Below are positions 25,625-34,592 of a DNA stretch of 64,000 nt, one piece after another. Positions within the stretch are counted from its first letter, which is position 1, and each line of letters opens with the position of its first letter. Under the pieces are notes generated by a model. The model did no database searches. It saw nothing but the letters and a program-made list of their open reading frames with translations, and had not been told where the DNA came from. Origin of the DNA: Halogranum amylolyticum (GTDB taxonomy: Archaea > Halobacteriota > Halobacteria > Halobacteriales > Haloferacaceae); the NCBI RefSeq assembly GCF_900110465.1, contig NZ_FODV01000001.1:124001-188000 (forward strand), in the 5' to 3' direction. The translations under genes were made by a program, and so were the position numbers.

Positions 25625-26533
25625 TCAGTTCCGGTCGTCGTGGGCGGACAACACGTCCACGACGTGCTCCCGGAGCGCGCCCGTCGCGAGCGACCCCGTC
25701 ACGTGCCCTTTGTTCAGCACGGAGAGCGACAGTCCGTCGTAGCTCGGCCGCTGTCGGTCGAGCGCGACGATTCGGTCGTGGCGCGCCAAGAGCGGGTAAC
25801 AGTCGGTGTCGTCGACAGCGGTGAAGGAGTCGACGAAGTCGAGGGCGTCCCGGAGCTTCGCCGACTGTCGACGAGCCGACTCGGCTGTCAGTGCGCGGTA
25901 GGCCGACGCGACGAACAAGTCGGCGAGTGCTGCCCCCGCGAAGATGGGGATGTAGGCGTCGACGTGGTCGAAACAGACGCGGTGGACGTTCGTCGCAAAT
26001 CCGCCGAGACTGATTCCCGAGGCGAGTACCGGCTGAGCGGACCGGTCGCCGACCCGTGCGGCGAGTGCCTCGACGAGTCCCGCCGACGCTGCGAGCATCC
26101 CGACGAAGTTCTCGAGGTCACCCATCGCGCGGGCGTACTCGGTGTTCGACCCGGCGTGGAACGGCGCTCGAACGGCGATCACGTTGGCTGGCACCTGCTC
26201 GTCGTGCCCGACGAACAGCCGACGAAACGAGTTCGAACTGAACCGCCCGAAGTCGAACGGTCGTTCGCCGCTTCCGTGGTGATAGATGAGCGTCGGCGCG
26301 TCCGATCCGATCCACTGCCAGGGGAGATACGCGGCGTCGAACGCGCCGAGCGGTGTATCGACTGTGACCTCGTGGACACCGGCCGTGGTCGGATCACCGA
26401 CGTCCACTGTCGCGTCTGCGGCGACGTCGACGAGCGGCTCCGAGTCGACCGTCCTCGCGAAGAACTTCGCGTCTCGGAGGAACAACGCGCTGAGTCGGAG
26501 CGTGCCGACGTCGATAGCTGCATGGTGATTCAT
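25625..26533 (-). CDS. alpha/beta hydrolase of the dienelactone-hydrolase-like group
   Basis: A 302-aa hydrolase without signal peptide. PTLIYHHGSGERPFDF gives the oxyanion-hole region, ASGISLGGFATN is the nucleophile elbow (GxSxG), and NKGHVTGSLATGA contains the likely catalytic His. FHAGSNTEYARAMGDLENF is a distinctive insert seen in haloarchaeal homologues. The ATG at 26533 fits a soluble enzyme. Natural substrate unknown. It lies downstream of the IclR regulator on the same strand with a 190-nt gap. Confidence 0.7.
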   Translation of the reverse strand: MNHHAAIDVGTLRLSALFLRDAKFFARTVDSEPLVDVAADATVDVGDPTTAGVHEVTVDTPLGAFDAAYLPWQWIGSDAPTLIYHHGSGERPFDFGRFSSNSFRRLFVGHDEQVPANVIAVRAPFHAGSNTEYARAMGDLENFVGMLAASAGLVEALAARVGDRSAQPVLASGISLGGFATNVHRVCFDHVDAYIPIFAGAALADLFVASAYRALTAESARRQSAKLRDALDFVDSFTAVDDTDCYPLLARHDRIVALDRQRPSYDGLSLSVLNKGHVTGSLATGALREHVVDVLSAHDDRN

Positions 26534-26726
26534 ACTCCACCTCCTCGTGCCAGACAGTAACGTCGTGTGGCTCACGGGTCACTCCAGAAGCCGAACCAGT
26601 TCGACCCGTACGCTGTTCGAGGGTGAGTCGGACCACCGCGACGTCCGCCGCCGCCGTCGCAACGTCTCGGTCGACCGAAAGCCCTTGACCGACGACGTGG
26701 CCGAAGATGTCGGGAACGACGCGACT

Positions 26727-27506
26727 TCAGCTCCCCTCCGGCGACTGCTCGGCGATTCGACGCTCGAACTCGGCGACCTTCTCTTCGAGACTCGTGACGA
26801 TCGTCCGTTCGCGCTCGTCGGTGTGGATGTAGGTCGGTCCACAGACGTTCAACGAGCCACAGACGCGCCCGATCGGGTCTTTGACGACCTTGCTCACCGC
26901 CCAGAGCCCCTCTATCGCCTCCTCGTCGTTGAGCGCGTAGCCACGCTCGCGAACCCGTTCGAGGTCGGCGAGGAGTTCGTCCCGGTCGGTGATGGTCCGG
27001 TCGGTCTCGGCGGGCAGTCCCCACTGGTCGAGTATCTCGTCGACGCGAGGTTCGGGATACTCCGCGAGGATCGCCTTCCCGGACGCGGTGCTGTGCATGT
27101 GGAACAGTCGTCCGTCGACGAGAAACGAGGGCGTATCCGAGTAGTTCGTCACGTCGTACAGCGAGACGGTCCGGCCGTTCTCCTCGACCGTGAAGTCCGT
27201 CTCCAACTCGGTCTCGTCGGCCAGTTCGGTGACCATCCGCTTTGCGATGTCGTACACGGCGTTCTGCTTGCGAGCGTAGTCCCCGAGGTGGTAGAACTTC
27301 AGTCCGATCCGGTAGCGGTTGTTCTCACGGATGACGTAGCCGTACTGTGCGAGCGTCTGGAGATGGTTGTGGATCGTGCTCTTCGCGAAATCGGTCTCGG
27401 CGGCGACTTCACCCAACGTCGCTCCGTCGGTCTCGACGAGGTGTTCGATCAACTGAAGCGATATCTCAGTCGTCCTGAGCCCGTTCTCCGTGCGACGCGG
27501 TTGCAT
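26727..27506 (-). CDS. IclR-family transcriptional regulator, candidate regulator of the catabolic island
   Basis: A 259-aa IclR protein. The winged helix-turn-helix occupies about residues 8-65 (LGEVAAETDFAKSTIHNHLQ is the helix-turn-helix core). The ligand-binding domain follows, with FHMHSTASGKAILAEYPE, GYALNDEEAIEGLWAVS and VCGSLNVCGP typical of the family. The promoter carries an inverted ACACAGAT repeat that recurs at the aminotransferase/AOR divergent promoter, so it probably regulates itself and those genes. IclR proteins often sense aromatic or organic-acid substrates; here an ectoine-derived ligand is an inference from context. Confidence 0.88.
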   Translation of the reverse strand: MQPRRTENGLRTTEISLQLIEHLVETDGATLGEVAAETDFAKSTIHNHLQTLAQYGYVIRENNRYRIGLKFYHLGDYARKQNAVYDIAKRMVTELADETELETDFTVEENGRTVSLYDVTNYSDTPSFLVDGRLFHMHSTASGKAILAEYPEPRVDEILDQWGLPAETDRTITDRDELLADLERVRERGYALNDEEAIEGLWAVSKVVKDPIGRVCGSLNVCGPTYIHTDERERTIVTSLEEKVAEFERRIAEQSPEGS

Positions 27507-27562
27507 GCTCTACTGATTCCTGCAGACCTACTTAGGACTATGCTCGTCGTTTTGCAGAGGTC

Positions 27563-27590
27563 ACACAGATCTGTTACCAGTATCTGTGTA
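27563..27590. promoter_or_regulatory. inverted repeat operator candidate upstream of the IclR gene
   Basis: ACACAGAT (27563-27570) and its exact inverse ATCTGTGT (27582-27589) flank 11 nt. The right arm read on the minus strand is TACACAGATACTG (27578-27590), identical over 13 nt to a site at 32733-32745. It lies about 60-85 nt before the regulator's ATG, just upstream of a TATA-like CTAAGTAGG. Confidence 0.65.
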
Positions 27591-27704
27591 TGCCTTTCGA
27601 AGTTGAATTACAATACGGTGAACATCGAGCTATTTACTTGTTTTTTGGATAATAAAAAGAGATAAAATTGTGATAATTTGATTCGGATTAGAATAAAGAG
27701 AAAC

Positions 27705-27725
27705 TATATACGAAAATCGTATATA
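27705..27725. repeat. AT-rich 9-bp palindrome
   Basis: TATATACGA and TCGTATATA are perfect inverse arms around AAA. It lies in the AT-rich spacer between the IclR gene and the BCCT transporter gene. It may be a protein-binding site. Confidence 0.4.
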
Positions 27726-27986
27726 TCTAGAGACACAGTCTCCCTGCTCGTCCGCCGTACGGCACCCCATATAAACGTTCGCGAGTAATGAACGGTCGAG
27801 TTCCCACGTCGTCGGTGAATGTGTAGGTCGCCACCGCAATCATTACAACGTTAGTTATGTAATTCACCACGGTCAATCAGGCGACTCGTCCGTTGCGACT
27901 CTGTCAACGGGAGTCACATATAAGCGTTCGTCCTTCCGAAACGCTCGGTTCTGCAGCCGATGCTCGATGGCGGCTCGACCGAGAGG

Positions 27987-28015
27987 TCTCTCTCCAGTGA
28001 GAGCGAGGAGAGAGA
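27987..28015 (-). terminator. hairpin downstream of the BCCT transporter gene
   Basis: TCTCTCTCC (27987-27995) and GGAGAGAGA (28007-28015) can form a 9-bp stem with an 11-nt loop about 60 nt past the transporter stop codon. Archaeal termination relies mainly on T-rich tracts, so the assignment as a terminator or 3'-end stabiliser is tentative. Confidence 0.35.
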
Positions 28016-28073
28016 GTCGACATGCGAGACGGGACACCGAATCGAAATCGGTGACCCGGAACCGTCCGCGTCG

Positions 28074-29711
28074 TCAGTCGTCGTCCGTTCCAGCGGCGAC
28101 CTTGGTCGAGCTGGACTGCTTCGTCGAGTCCGGTTTTCTGAAGACCGTCGCCTCGTCGGTCAAGAGGAGGTTTCCGCTCTTCTCGCTGAACGTCTTCACC
28201 AGGCCGACGATGGCGATGACACAGACGATGGCGAACGGCCCACCGGTGATGATGGCGGCCGACTGGAGCGCGCTCACGCCGCCGATGACCATGAGGATCG
28301 ACGCGACGGCGCCCTGGAGGATGCCCCAGAAGACTCGGTTGATCGCGGAGGGTTCCTCCTTCCCGCCGGTCGTCATCATCGAGACGGCGAGCGTCGAAGA
28401 GTCCGCCGACGTCACGAAGAACGTCGTCACGAGGACGAGGAATCCGAACAGCAGCAGCGTCCCGACCGGCAGTCCCATGAAGTCCATCGCGCCGAAGAGG
28501 ACGTACCCCGAGACGGCCTCGCCGTACTGGTTGACGGGACCGAGGATGTCTGCGGTGCCGTTGTGCTGGAAGATCGTCGCCGTCCCCCCGACGATCGCGA
28601 ACCACGGGATCGTCGCGAGCGACGTCGCCACGATTCCGGTGAAGGCGACCTCGCGGACGCTTCGACCGCGGGAGATGCGCGCGATGAACAGTCCCGCGAA
28701 CGGCGACCACGCCAGCGGCCACAACCAGTAGAAGACGGTCCACGCGTTCGACCACGACCCGCCGTTGGTGTAGTCGGCGAACAGCGCCATCTGGAAGAAC
28801 TCGCCGACGAGTCCGCCCGTCGCCTGCGTGCTGAGTTCGAGCACGCGGAACGTCGGTCCGAACGCGAGGGTCGCCACCATCAGCGCGCCGAACAGCACCA
28901 TGTTGAAGTTCGAGAGTCGGCGGATCCCCTTGTCGACGCCGAGCACGAGCGACACGGTGAAAAGCGCCGTCATCCCGGTGATGACCGCGATCGTCCCGGC
29001 GTCACCCAGTTGGATACCCCACTGGAACTCGAGGCCGGTGAGGAACTGACTGCCGATGAACCCCAGCGACGTCGCGACGCCGCCGAGCGTCGCGAACACG
29101 GCGAGAATGTCGATCGTCTTCCCAGCCAGGTTGTCGACGTTGTCTGCACCCACGAACGGCGTCAACACGGCCGACACGCGGAGGGGTGCACCGTGTTCGT
29201 GGACGAAGTAGCCGATTCCCAGCCCCATGACGGTGAAACAGGACCACTGGACGATCGCCCAGTGGAACATCGAGTACTGGACTGCGATCGGGATCGCCGC
29301 CTGCGACTTGGCGGCGACGTCGTACAGCGGCGGGACGGTCGAGTAGTGGAGGAGCGCCTCGGACGGTCCCCAGAAGACGATACCCGCGGCGAGTCCCGCC
29401 GAGTAGATCATCGTGAAGTACGAGAAGTAGCTGAACTCCGGCGCCTCGTCGCCGAGTCTGAGCCGTCCCCACGGCCCGAAGATGAGGAAGACGAGGAAGC
29501 CGACGAACCCCAGCATCACGAGCAGGAACGCCCAGTTGAAATGTCCGAGGACGAAGTCGGTCGCACCCGAGACGACGCTGCCGGCCGCCTCAGGGTTCAA
29601 CGCGAAGACCGCGACGAACAGGAGCGTGATACCCGCACCGAAGGCGAACACGATCGGTTCGATCTCGTCGAGGAACTCTTCGACCGCGCCCTGGTCGGTC
29701 CGTTGACTCAT
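28074..29711 (-). CDS. BCCT-family betaine/ectoine-type osmolyte transporter
   Basis: Sodium- or proton-coupled transporter of quaternary amines and ectoines, 545 aa with twelve predicted helices. The glycine-rich unwound helix reads SAGLAAGIVFWGPSEALLHY, the Trp-rich substrate box includes FHWAIVQWSCF, and LAWSPFAGLFIARISRGRSV is the family signature of helix 8 and its following loop. A charged C-terminal tail is present, as in osmosensing relatives. Position beside an IclR regulator and ectoine-breakdown enzymes suggests uptake of ectoine or hydroxyectoine as food. Glycine betaine or choline remain possible substrates. Confidence 0.88.
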   Translation of the reverse strand: MSQRTDQGAVEEFLDEIEPIVFAFGAGITLLFVAVFALNPEAAGSVVSGATDFVLGHFNWAFLLVMLGFVGFLVFLIFGPWGRLRLGDEAPEFSYFSYFTMIYSAGLAAGIVFWGPSEALLHYSTVPPLYDVAAKSQAAIPIAVQYSMFHWAIVQWSCFTVMGLGIGYFVHEHGAPLRVSAVLTPFVGADNVDNLAGKTIDILAVFATLGGVATSLGFIGSQFLTGLEFQWGIQLGDAGTIAVITGMTALFTVSLVLGVDKGIRRLSNFNMVLFGALMVATLAFGPTFRVLELSTQATGGLVGEFFQMALFADYTNGGSWSNAWTVFYWLWPLAWSPFAGLFIARISRGRSVREVAFTGIVATSLATIPWFAIVGGTATIFQHNGTADILGPVNQYGEAVSGYVLFGAMDFMGLPVGTLLLFGFLVLVTTFFVTSADSSTLAVSMMTTGGKEEPSAINRVFWGILQGAVASILMVIGGVSALQSAAIITGGPFAIVCVIAIVGLVKTFSEKSGNLLLTDEATVFRKPDSTKQSSSTKVAAGTDDD

Positions 29712-30139
29712 CTGTCTCCTCCCTCGTCGACGTCGCTCTCTCCGATACGATGCTGTCCGTCTCGCCGGGACGACGTGGCCTGACTACCGTGCGTGTCACG
29801 ACAGTTCGCGCGCAGACACGCCTCCGTCCGACCACAGTCGCCGATATCTTGCAATCTCATGTCTCGTACGACCACCACTCATGGCACAGCAACTCCTGGG
29901 CCATGACACAACACACCAATCACAAATCATCCGGATAAATGTTACGGCTACTGGAGACGGTGTATACGGATGCTGTTGATTTCATCGAGAACAGATCGAA
30001 ACGCGCTCCCGGATCGTGGCGTCGATCCCCGAATTGGAGGCTCTCGCACCGCCGTGCTCCCGTGTTAAGCATGGGCGAGAAGTAACAACATCTGCATACG
30101 TTCGTAACCCTTAATGGAGTTCGTATACATAAACTGTGT
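29712..30139. other. 428-nt intergenic region between divergent genes
   Basis: No gene is seen. The part near 29930-30000 and 30105-30139 is AT-richer than the surroundings. It contains a 7-bp inverted repeat (TCATGGC at 29879-29885 with GCCATGA at 29900-29906). A CTTAAT element about 27 nt before the ATG at 30140 suits a leaderless promoter. A CTGTGTA (30134-30140), the inverse of the TACACAG motif, overlaps that start codon. Confidence 0.6.
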
Positions 30140-30793
30140 ATGGTAAACAGTGAAGACGGGAACGGTTCCCACGACCGCTTGGCGCTCTCCGCCGACCGCG
30201 GGCGGGGGATCCTGACGCCGAGCGACCGCGAGTTCCTCCTCGAACGGAAGACCGACTACACCGAGCACTCGAAGAAACAGAAACGAAATCGGATCCGTCG
30301 TCGCCTCCGGAACGCGATCCTCGACTTCAGCATCCTCTTCGAGCATCTCGAAGACCGCGACCGCGAGACGGTGTTCAACCCTGAGTCGGAGGCGCGCGAC
30401 GACTACACACAGGGGATCATCGACATGCTCGGCTTCCTCCACCTCGGGACGATGGGCTACCACGTCCCGTTCAAAGACATGCTCGGACAGGGAGTCAACC
30501 GGGCCGAACAGGAACTCGCCGGGTCGGATTACCGCATGGTGACGGTCGACTTCAACGTCGATCCGGTCGGCCAGATCGACGTCGACGAAGTCATCGACAA
30601 ACTGGAGGGCGGAAGTTTCGACGAGATCACCGACGAGGAGCTGCGCGCGTTCGTCCGCCTGTTGACCGAGTCGGAGGACTTCTCGCCGACGGCGATGCGC
30701 TCGGAGATGAAAGAGCAGATGACCGAGTTCCTAGAGAAGGTGAACGAGGCGACCGAACAGCGGAACCGCCGGGTCGAAGAGCTGAACGACTGA
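30140..30793 (+). CDS. conserved haloarchaeal protein of unknown function
   Basis: A 217-aa soluble, very charged protein. The N-terminal region has RGILTPSDREFLLERKTDY followed by a basic helix (KKQKRNRIRRRLRNAILDF), a pattern shared by many haloarchaeal paralogues that I know only as hypothetical. The C-terminal third is predicted to be a long helix or coiled coil (MTEFLEKVNEATEQRNRR). A DNA-binding or regulatory role is conceivable from the basic helix but not shown. It lies inside the catabolic island on the opposite strand to the transporter. Confidence 0.7.
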   Translation: MVNSEDGNGSHDRLALSADRGRGILTPSDREFLLERKTDYTEHSKKQKRNRIRRRLRNAILDFSILFEHLEDRDRETVFNPESEARDDYTQGIIDMLGFLHLGTMGYHVPFKDMLGQGVNRAEQELAGSDYRMVTVDFNVDPVGQIDVDEVIDKLEGGSFDEITDEELRAFVRLLTESEDFSPTAMRSEMKEQMTEFLEKVNEATEQRNRRVEELND

Positions 30794-30899
30794 CGCGGCG
30801 CCGCCTCGTCGCGGCTCTCTTCGAAGAGACGCGTCCGGTGGTGACGACCGGACGCGGAGCGAACACGGTGAGAGAGAAGACGAACTCGTCAGCGGAGCG

Positions 30900-31283
30900 T
30901 CAGCCGAGGTAGGCGACGGCGTCCATCTCGACGCGGACGTCGTCGGGGAGACGCGACACCTCCACGCAGACGCGGGCCGGTGGCTCCTCGGCGAACTGCT
31001 CGCCGTAGGCCTCGTTGACACGGTCGTAATCGTCCAGGTCCGTCAGATAGACGGTCACTTTGACGACGTCGTCGAGCGACCCGCCCGCCTCCTCGACGGT
31101 GGCGGCGATGTTCTCGAGGACCTGTTCGGTCTCCGCCTGGACGTCGCCCTTGACGTCCTCGCCCGTCTCGGGGTCGACCGGGCCGTAGCCCGAGACGTAG
31201 AGCGTGTCGCCGGCGCGGACCCCCTGCGAGTAGGGGTTGTCGTTACGCGGTGCGTCGTCGGTGACGATCGGCTCTGAACTCAT
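30900..31283 (-). CDS. ridA: RidA family enamine/imine deaminase
   Basis: A 127-aa RidA/YjgF protein. It hydrolyses reactive 2-aminoacrylate-type enamines and imines released by PLP dehydratases. Family marks are NPYSQGVRAGDTLYVSGYG near the N-terminus, QTEQVLENI-like QAETEQVLENIAATVEEAGG, and the C-terminal EEPPARVCVEVSRLP with the key Arg. It follows the diaminobutyrate-type aminotransferase by 12 nt on the same strand. In this setting it would clear imines made by the nearby threonine-dehydratase-like enzyme or the aminotransferase. Confidence 0.9.
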   Translation of the reverse strand: MSSEPIVTDDAPRNDNPYSQGVRAGDTLYVSGYGPVDPETGEDVKGDVQAETEQVLENIAATVEEAGGSLDDVVKVTVYLTDLDDYDRVNEAYGEQFAEEPPARVCVEVSRLPDDVRVEMDAVAYLG

Positions 31284-31295
31284 CGTGTAGTGTAG

Positions 31296-32675
31296 TCAGA
31301 CGGTCTGTTTCGCGGCGCTGGTCGTCTCGATGGCGTCGACGATGACGTCGAGCGCCGTCTCGGCGAGGTCCTGCGTGAGCACGAGCGGCGGCAGCAGGCG
31401 GAGGATGTTGCCGTGGCGACCCGCCTTCCAGACGAGCACGCCGTGCTCGAAGCAGTAGTCCTGGATCGCGTCGGCCATGTCGTCGGCCGGGTTGCCGTCG
31501 TCGTCGACGAACTCCGCACCGATGAACAGCCCCTTGCCACGGACCTCCGCGAGGTGCGGGTTGCCGTCGCCGGCCTCCTTCAGGCGGGTTCGGATGTACT
31601 CGCCGAGCTCGCGGGCGTGGGCGAGCAGGTCGTGTTCCTGGATGTACTCGATGGCGCGCGTCCCGGCACGCATCCCGACGACGTGGCCGCGGTACGTCCC
31701 GGCGTGGTCGCCGGAGCCCCACGTGTCGAGCGACTCGTCGTACATCGTCGCCGACAGCGGGAAGCCGACGCCGCCGAGCGCCTTCGCGGAGGTCATGATG
31801 TCCGGCGTGACGTCGTACCACTCGCTGGCCCACCACTGACCGGAGCGGCCAAGCCCGCTCTGGATCTCGTCGAAGATGAGCGGCACGTCGTTGTCGGTGG
31901 CGAGGTCACGCACGCCCTTCAGGAACCCCTCCGGGGGCGTGATGACGCCGCCCTCACCCTGGATGGGTTCGACGATGATGCCTGCGGGGTTCGCGAGACC
32001 ACCGTAGGGGTCTTCGAGCGTCGCCTGCAGCTCTTCGAGCGCGTGGTCGACCGCCTCCTGCGGCGCCTTGTCCTGCCCCAGCGGGTACGGGTACGGCGAG
32101 TGAACCACGTCCGGCAGCAGTGGCGTGTACGCCTCCTTGAACTTCTTGTTCGAGGTGACGCTCATCGCCCCGCTCGTCGCGCCGTGGTACGCGCCGCGGA
32201 AGGCGATAAGTCCGTCGCCGCCGGTGTTGTACTTGCCGAGTTTGATCGACGCCTCGACGGCGTCGCTGCCGGTCGGGCCGCCGAAGACGACCTTGTTGTT
32301 CCCCTGCAGCGCACCCGGCGCGATCTCGTCGAGTTTCTCGATGAGGTCGAGGCGGGCCTCCGTCGGGAAGTCGACGGTGTGGACGAACTTGTCGGTCTGC
32401 TCGTGGACGGCCTCGAGCACGTAGGGGTTCGCGTGGCCGACGTTGAGCACGCCGATACCGGCGAACATGTCGATGAACGTGTTGCCGTCGACGTCGCGGA
32501 CGGTCGCGCCTTTCCCCTCCTCGAAGGCGATCGGGATGTCTTCGGGGTAGGCGACGGCGCTGCTGTCGATGTTCTGTTGCTTCTCGATGAGCGCACGCGA
32601 CTTCGAACCGGGCACGGAGTCGACTGACGGTGCCTCGTCGAAGTGCAGCTCTTCGATCGATGGTCCTGCTGCCAT
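31296..32675 (-). CDS. class III aminotransferase, diaminobutyrate--2-oxoglutarate type (DoeD-like)
   Basis: A 459-aa PLP transaminase. [16 protein letters not shown] and [20 protein letters not shown] are the cofactor-side motifs, [16 protein letters not shown] stacks on [19 protein letters not shown] gives the Asp, and [15 protein letters not shown] holds the Schiff-base Lys. The N-terminal [12 protein letters not shown] and [15 protein letters not shown] resemble 2,4-diaminobutyrate aminotransferases. It would turn diaminobutyrate into aspartate semialdehyde. GABA aminotransferase is the main alternative. It is divergent from the AOR gene and shares its regulatory gap. Confidence 0.8.
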   Translation of the reverse strand: MAAGPSIEELHFDEAPSVDSVPGSKSRALIEKQQNIDSSAVAYPEDIPIAFEEGKGATVRDVDGNTFIDMFAGIGVLNVGHANPYVLEAVHEQTDKFVHTVDFPTEARLDLIEKLDEIAPGALQGNNKVVFGGPTGSDAVEASIKLGKYNTGGDGLIAFRGAYHGATSGAMSVTSNKKFKEAYTPLLPDVVHSPYPYPLGQDKAPQEAVDHALEELQATLEDPYGGLANPAGIIVEPIQGEGGVITPPEGFLKGVRDLATDNDVPLIFDEIQSGLGRSGQWWASEWYDVTPDIMTSAKALGGVGFPLSATMYDESLDTWGSGDHAGTYRGHVVGMRAGTRAIEYIQEHDLLAHARELGEYIRTRLKEAGDGNPHLAEVRGKGLFIGAEFVDDDGNPADDMADAIQDYCFEHGVLVWKAGRHGNILRLLPPLVLTQDLAETALDVIVDAIETTSAAKQTV

Positions 32676-32730
32676 ACGTGTGCCAATGAGGAACAGTCAT
32701 AAATAATTTGTCCACAGAAACCACCCAGAC

Positions 32731-32795
32731 CGTACACAGATACTGATTCGCGTCGCCGTCTCGAAAACGGAAACGCTGGACAACGTACACAGATA
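32731..32795. promoter_or_regulatory. paired direct repeats CGTACACAGATA in a divergent promoter
   Basis: CGTACACAGATA occurs at 32731-32742 and again, identically, at 32784-32795. The first copy extends to TACACAGATACTG, matching the IclR-gene site over 13 nt. They lie between the aminotransferase start (32675, minus) and the AOR start (32836, plus), just upstream of TATA-like sequences on each side, so they could co-regulate both genes. Confidence 0.65.
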
Positions 32796-32835
32796 TCGTG
32801 AAGGATTAAGTATCGCGGGATACGTTGTCTTGGGT

Positions 32836-34494
32836 ATGCTGCACACAGAGGGGCCGCTCCTCACCATCGACGTGGGGACGCGGACGGCGGAGACCGAAGC
32901 CATCGACGAGGTGCTAGAGTCGTTCATCGGCGGCCGCGGCGTCGCGACGAAGCTCGCACACGACCGCATCCCGTTCGACGCCGACCCGTTCGGCGCGGAG
33001 AACCGACTGTACTTCGCGACCGGACCGATGCAGGCGTCGACGATGAGTTTCACCGGGCGGATGAACGCGACGGCCGTCTCGCCGCTCACCGACGGACTCG
33101 TCTCCTCGAACGCCGGTGGCTTCATGTCGCGGAACTTCGCCGACACGGGTCACGCGGCCGTGGAGATCACGGGCGAGAGCGACGAACTCCTCGTCCTCCA
33201 CGTCACCGACGAGGGCGTCGAGTTCGAGTCGGTGCCGGACCTCGCGGGGGCGACCGTCCCCGAGACGGTGTCGTATCTCGACGACGAACACGGTATCGGT
33301 GCGGACCAGACGGCCGTCGTCGGCCCCGCCGGCGAGAACCTGGTCCGCTTCGCCTCCATCATGACCTCCGAGGAGCGGGCGTTCGGTCGCGGCGGGTTGG
33401 GGGCCGTCCTGGGGTCGAAGAACGTGAAGGCGGTCACCTTCGAGGGCGACTCCGCACCCGAGATCGAGATCCCCGCCTCGCAGATGGAGATCCACCGCGA
33501 GGCGGCGACGGACGACCACATCATGAAGCGACAGGGGACGGTCGCGGTGATGGATCTGGCGAACGAACTGGACGGGCTTCCCTCGTACTACTTCTCCGAA
33601 CAGCAGTTCGAGGGCGTCGAAGGGATCAACGGGGCGGCCGTCGAGGAGAAGAAGTACAAGAAGGGCACCTGTTCGGCGTGCGCGTTCGCGTGCAAACTCC
33701 CGACCAGAGACGAGGAGCGCGGCGTCGAGACCGAGGGTCCCGAGTTCGAGGTGGCGATGGCGTTCGGGTCGAACTCCGGCGTCGACGACATCGTCGACGT
33801 CATGAAGTCGAACGAACTGTGTGACCGGTACGGACTCGACGCCATCTCCGCGGGCAACACCGTCGCCGCCTACCTCGCCGCCGAGGACGAGTTCGGCGAC
33901 GTCGACCTGATCCACGAGACGGTCGAGAAGATCGCGAAGCGAGAGGGCATCGGCGACGACCTCGCCGAAGGGATCGCCCGCGTCCACGACGATCTCGGCG
34001 TCGAGAACTGGACGGTGAAGGGACTGGACTTCGCCGCTCACGAGGGGCGCGTCCTCCACGGACAGGGTCTCTCCTACGCCGTCGCGAACCGCGGGGCTGA
34101 CCACATGTACGCCGTCTTCTACTCGCAGGAGTACCCGCTCGTCGACGAGCACGACGCCTACAACCCAACCGGGTTCGAGGGGAAGCCACAGCGACTCGTC
34201 GAGAAGGAGAACCAGATGGCTGTCAACGACAGCGGCGTCGTCTGCAAGTTCTCTCGGGACTACATGACTCCCGAACGCTACGAGATGCTGTTCGGCGTCG
34301 ACTTCGACGATCTGCTGGCCGTCGGCGACCGCATCGTCACGCTCGAACGCCACTTCAACAACCAGCGCGGGTTCGACCGCGCCGACGACACGCTCCCGTA
34401 CGAGATACCGGGCTTCGAGGACGCACTGGAGGAGTACTACGAGATTCGTGGCTGGGACGACGGCGTCGTTCCCGAAGAACGGGTCTCGGCGTAG
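32836..34494 (+). CDS. aldehyde:ferredoxin oxidoreductase (tungsten-type AOR family)
   Basis: A 552-aa AOR-family enzyme that oxidises aldehydes to acids and reduces ferredoxin, using a tungsten bis-pterin cofactor and a 4Fe-4S cluster. The cluster ligands are visible as C279-x2-C282-x3-C286 in CSACAFACKLP, with a fourth Cys in GVVCKFSRDY. GGRGVATKL, FTGRMNATAVSPLTDG and FGRGGLGAVLGSKNVKAV are pterin-binding family segments. Domain order is normal; it is slightly shorter than hyperthermophile AORs (about 600 aa). In this island it is a candidate to oxidise aspartate semialdehyde. Metal use is inferred from family and from the tupABC genes in the window. Confidence 0.9.
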   Translation: MLHTEGPLLTIDVGTRTAETEAIDEVLESFIGGRGVATKLAHDRIPFDADPFGAENRLYFATGPMQASTMSFTGRMNATAVSPLTDGLVSSNAGGFMSRNFADTGHAAVEITGESDELLVLHVTDEGVEFESVPDLAGATVPETVSYLDDEHGIGADQTAVVGPAGENLVRFASIMTSEERAFGRGGLGAVLGSKNVKAVTFEGDSAPEIEIPASQMEIHREAATDDHIMKRQGTVAVMDLANELDGLPSYYFSEQQFEGVEGINGAAVEEKKYKKGTCSACAFACKLPTRDEERGVETEGPEFEVAMAFGSNSGVDDIVDVMKSNELCDRYGLDAISAGNTVAAYLAAEDEFGDVDLIHETVEKIAKREGIGDDLAEGIARVHDDLGVENWTVKGLDFAAHEGRVLHGQGLSYAVANRGADHMYAVFYSQEYPLVDEHDAYNPTGFEGKPQRLVEKENQMAVNDSGVVCKFSRDYMTPERYEMLFGVDFDDLLAVGDRIVTLERHFNNQRGFDRADDTLPYEIPGFEDALEEYYEIRGWDDGVVPEERVSA

Positions 34495-34536
34495 TCCCGG
34501 GGCCCCTCCTATTGAATACACACGAACCGTAATCGT

Positions 34537-34555
34537 CGTACACAAAAAATTAAAA
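34537..34555 (+). promoter_or_regulatory. TACACA-type motif and TATA region before doeA
   Basis: CGTACACAAAAAATTAAAA joins the core TACACA motif found at other island promoters directly to an A/T-rich TATA-like element about 40 nt before the doeA ATG. It suggests shared control with the IclR gene and the AOR/aminotransferase pair. Confidence 0.4.
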
Positions 34556-34592
34556 TAGTTGTTCGACCAACCCACTTTCGAGAACGGGTAGC

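Larger units (their letters stand above)
27507..28073. other. 567-nt AT-rich intergenic region at the left edge of the catabolic island
   Basis: No convincing gene is seen. The stretch 27590-27730 is far richer in A and T than the rest of the window. It holds the IclR-gene promoter with its inverted repeat, a 20-codon ATG frame at 27590-27652, a TATATACGA palindrome near 27715 and, close to the transporter stop, a hairpin-like inverted repeat. The composition suggests a recombination boundary. Confidence 0.7.

Noticed and set aside
27960..29783. 607-codon plus-strand frame opposite the BCCT transporter
   Set aside because: It is the antisense shadow of a clear twelve-helix transporter; the product is a run of charged residues without structure.
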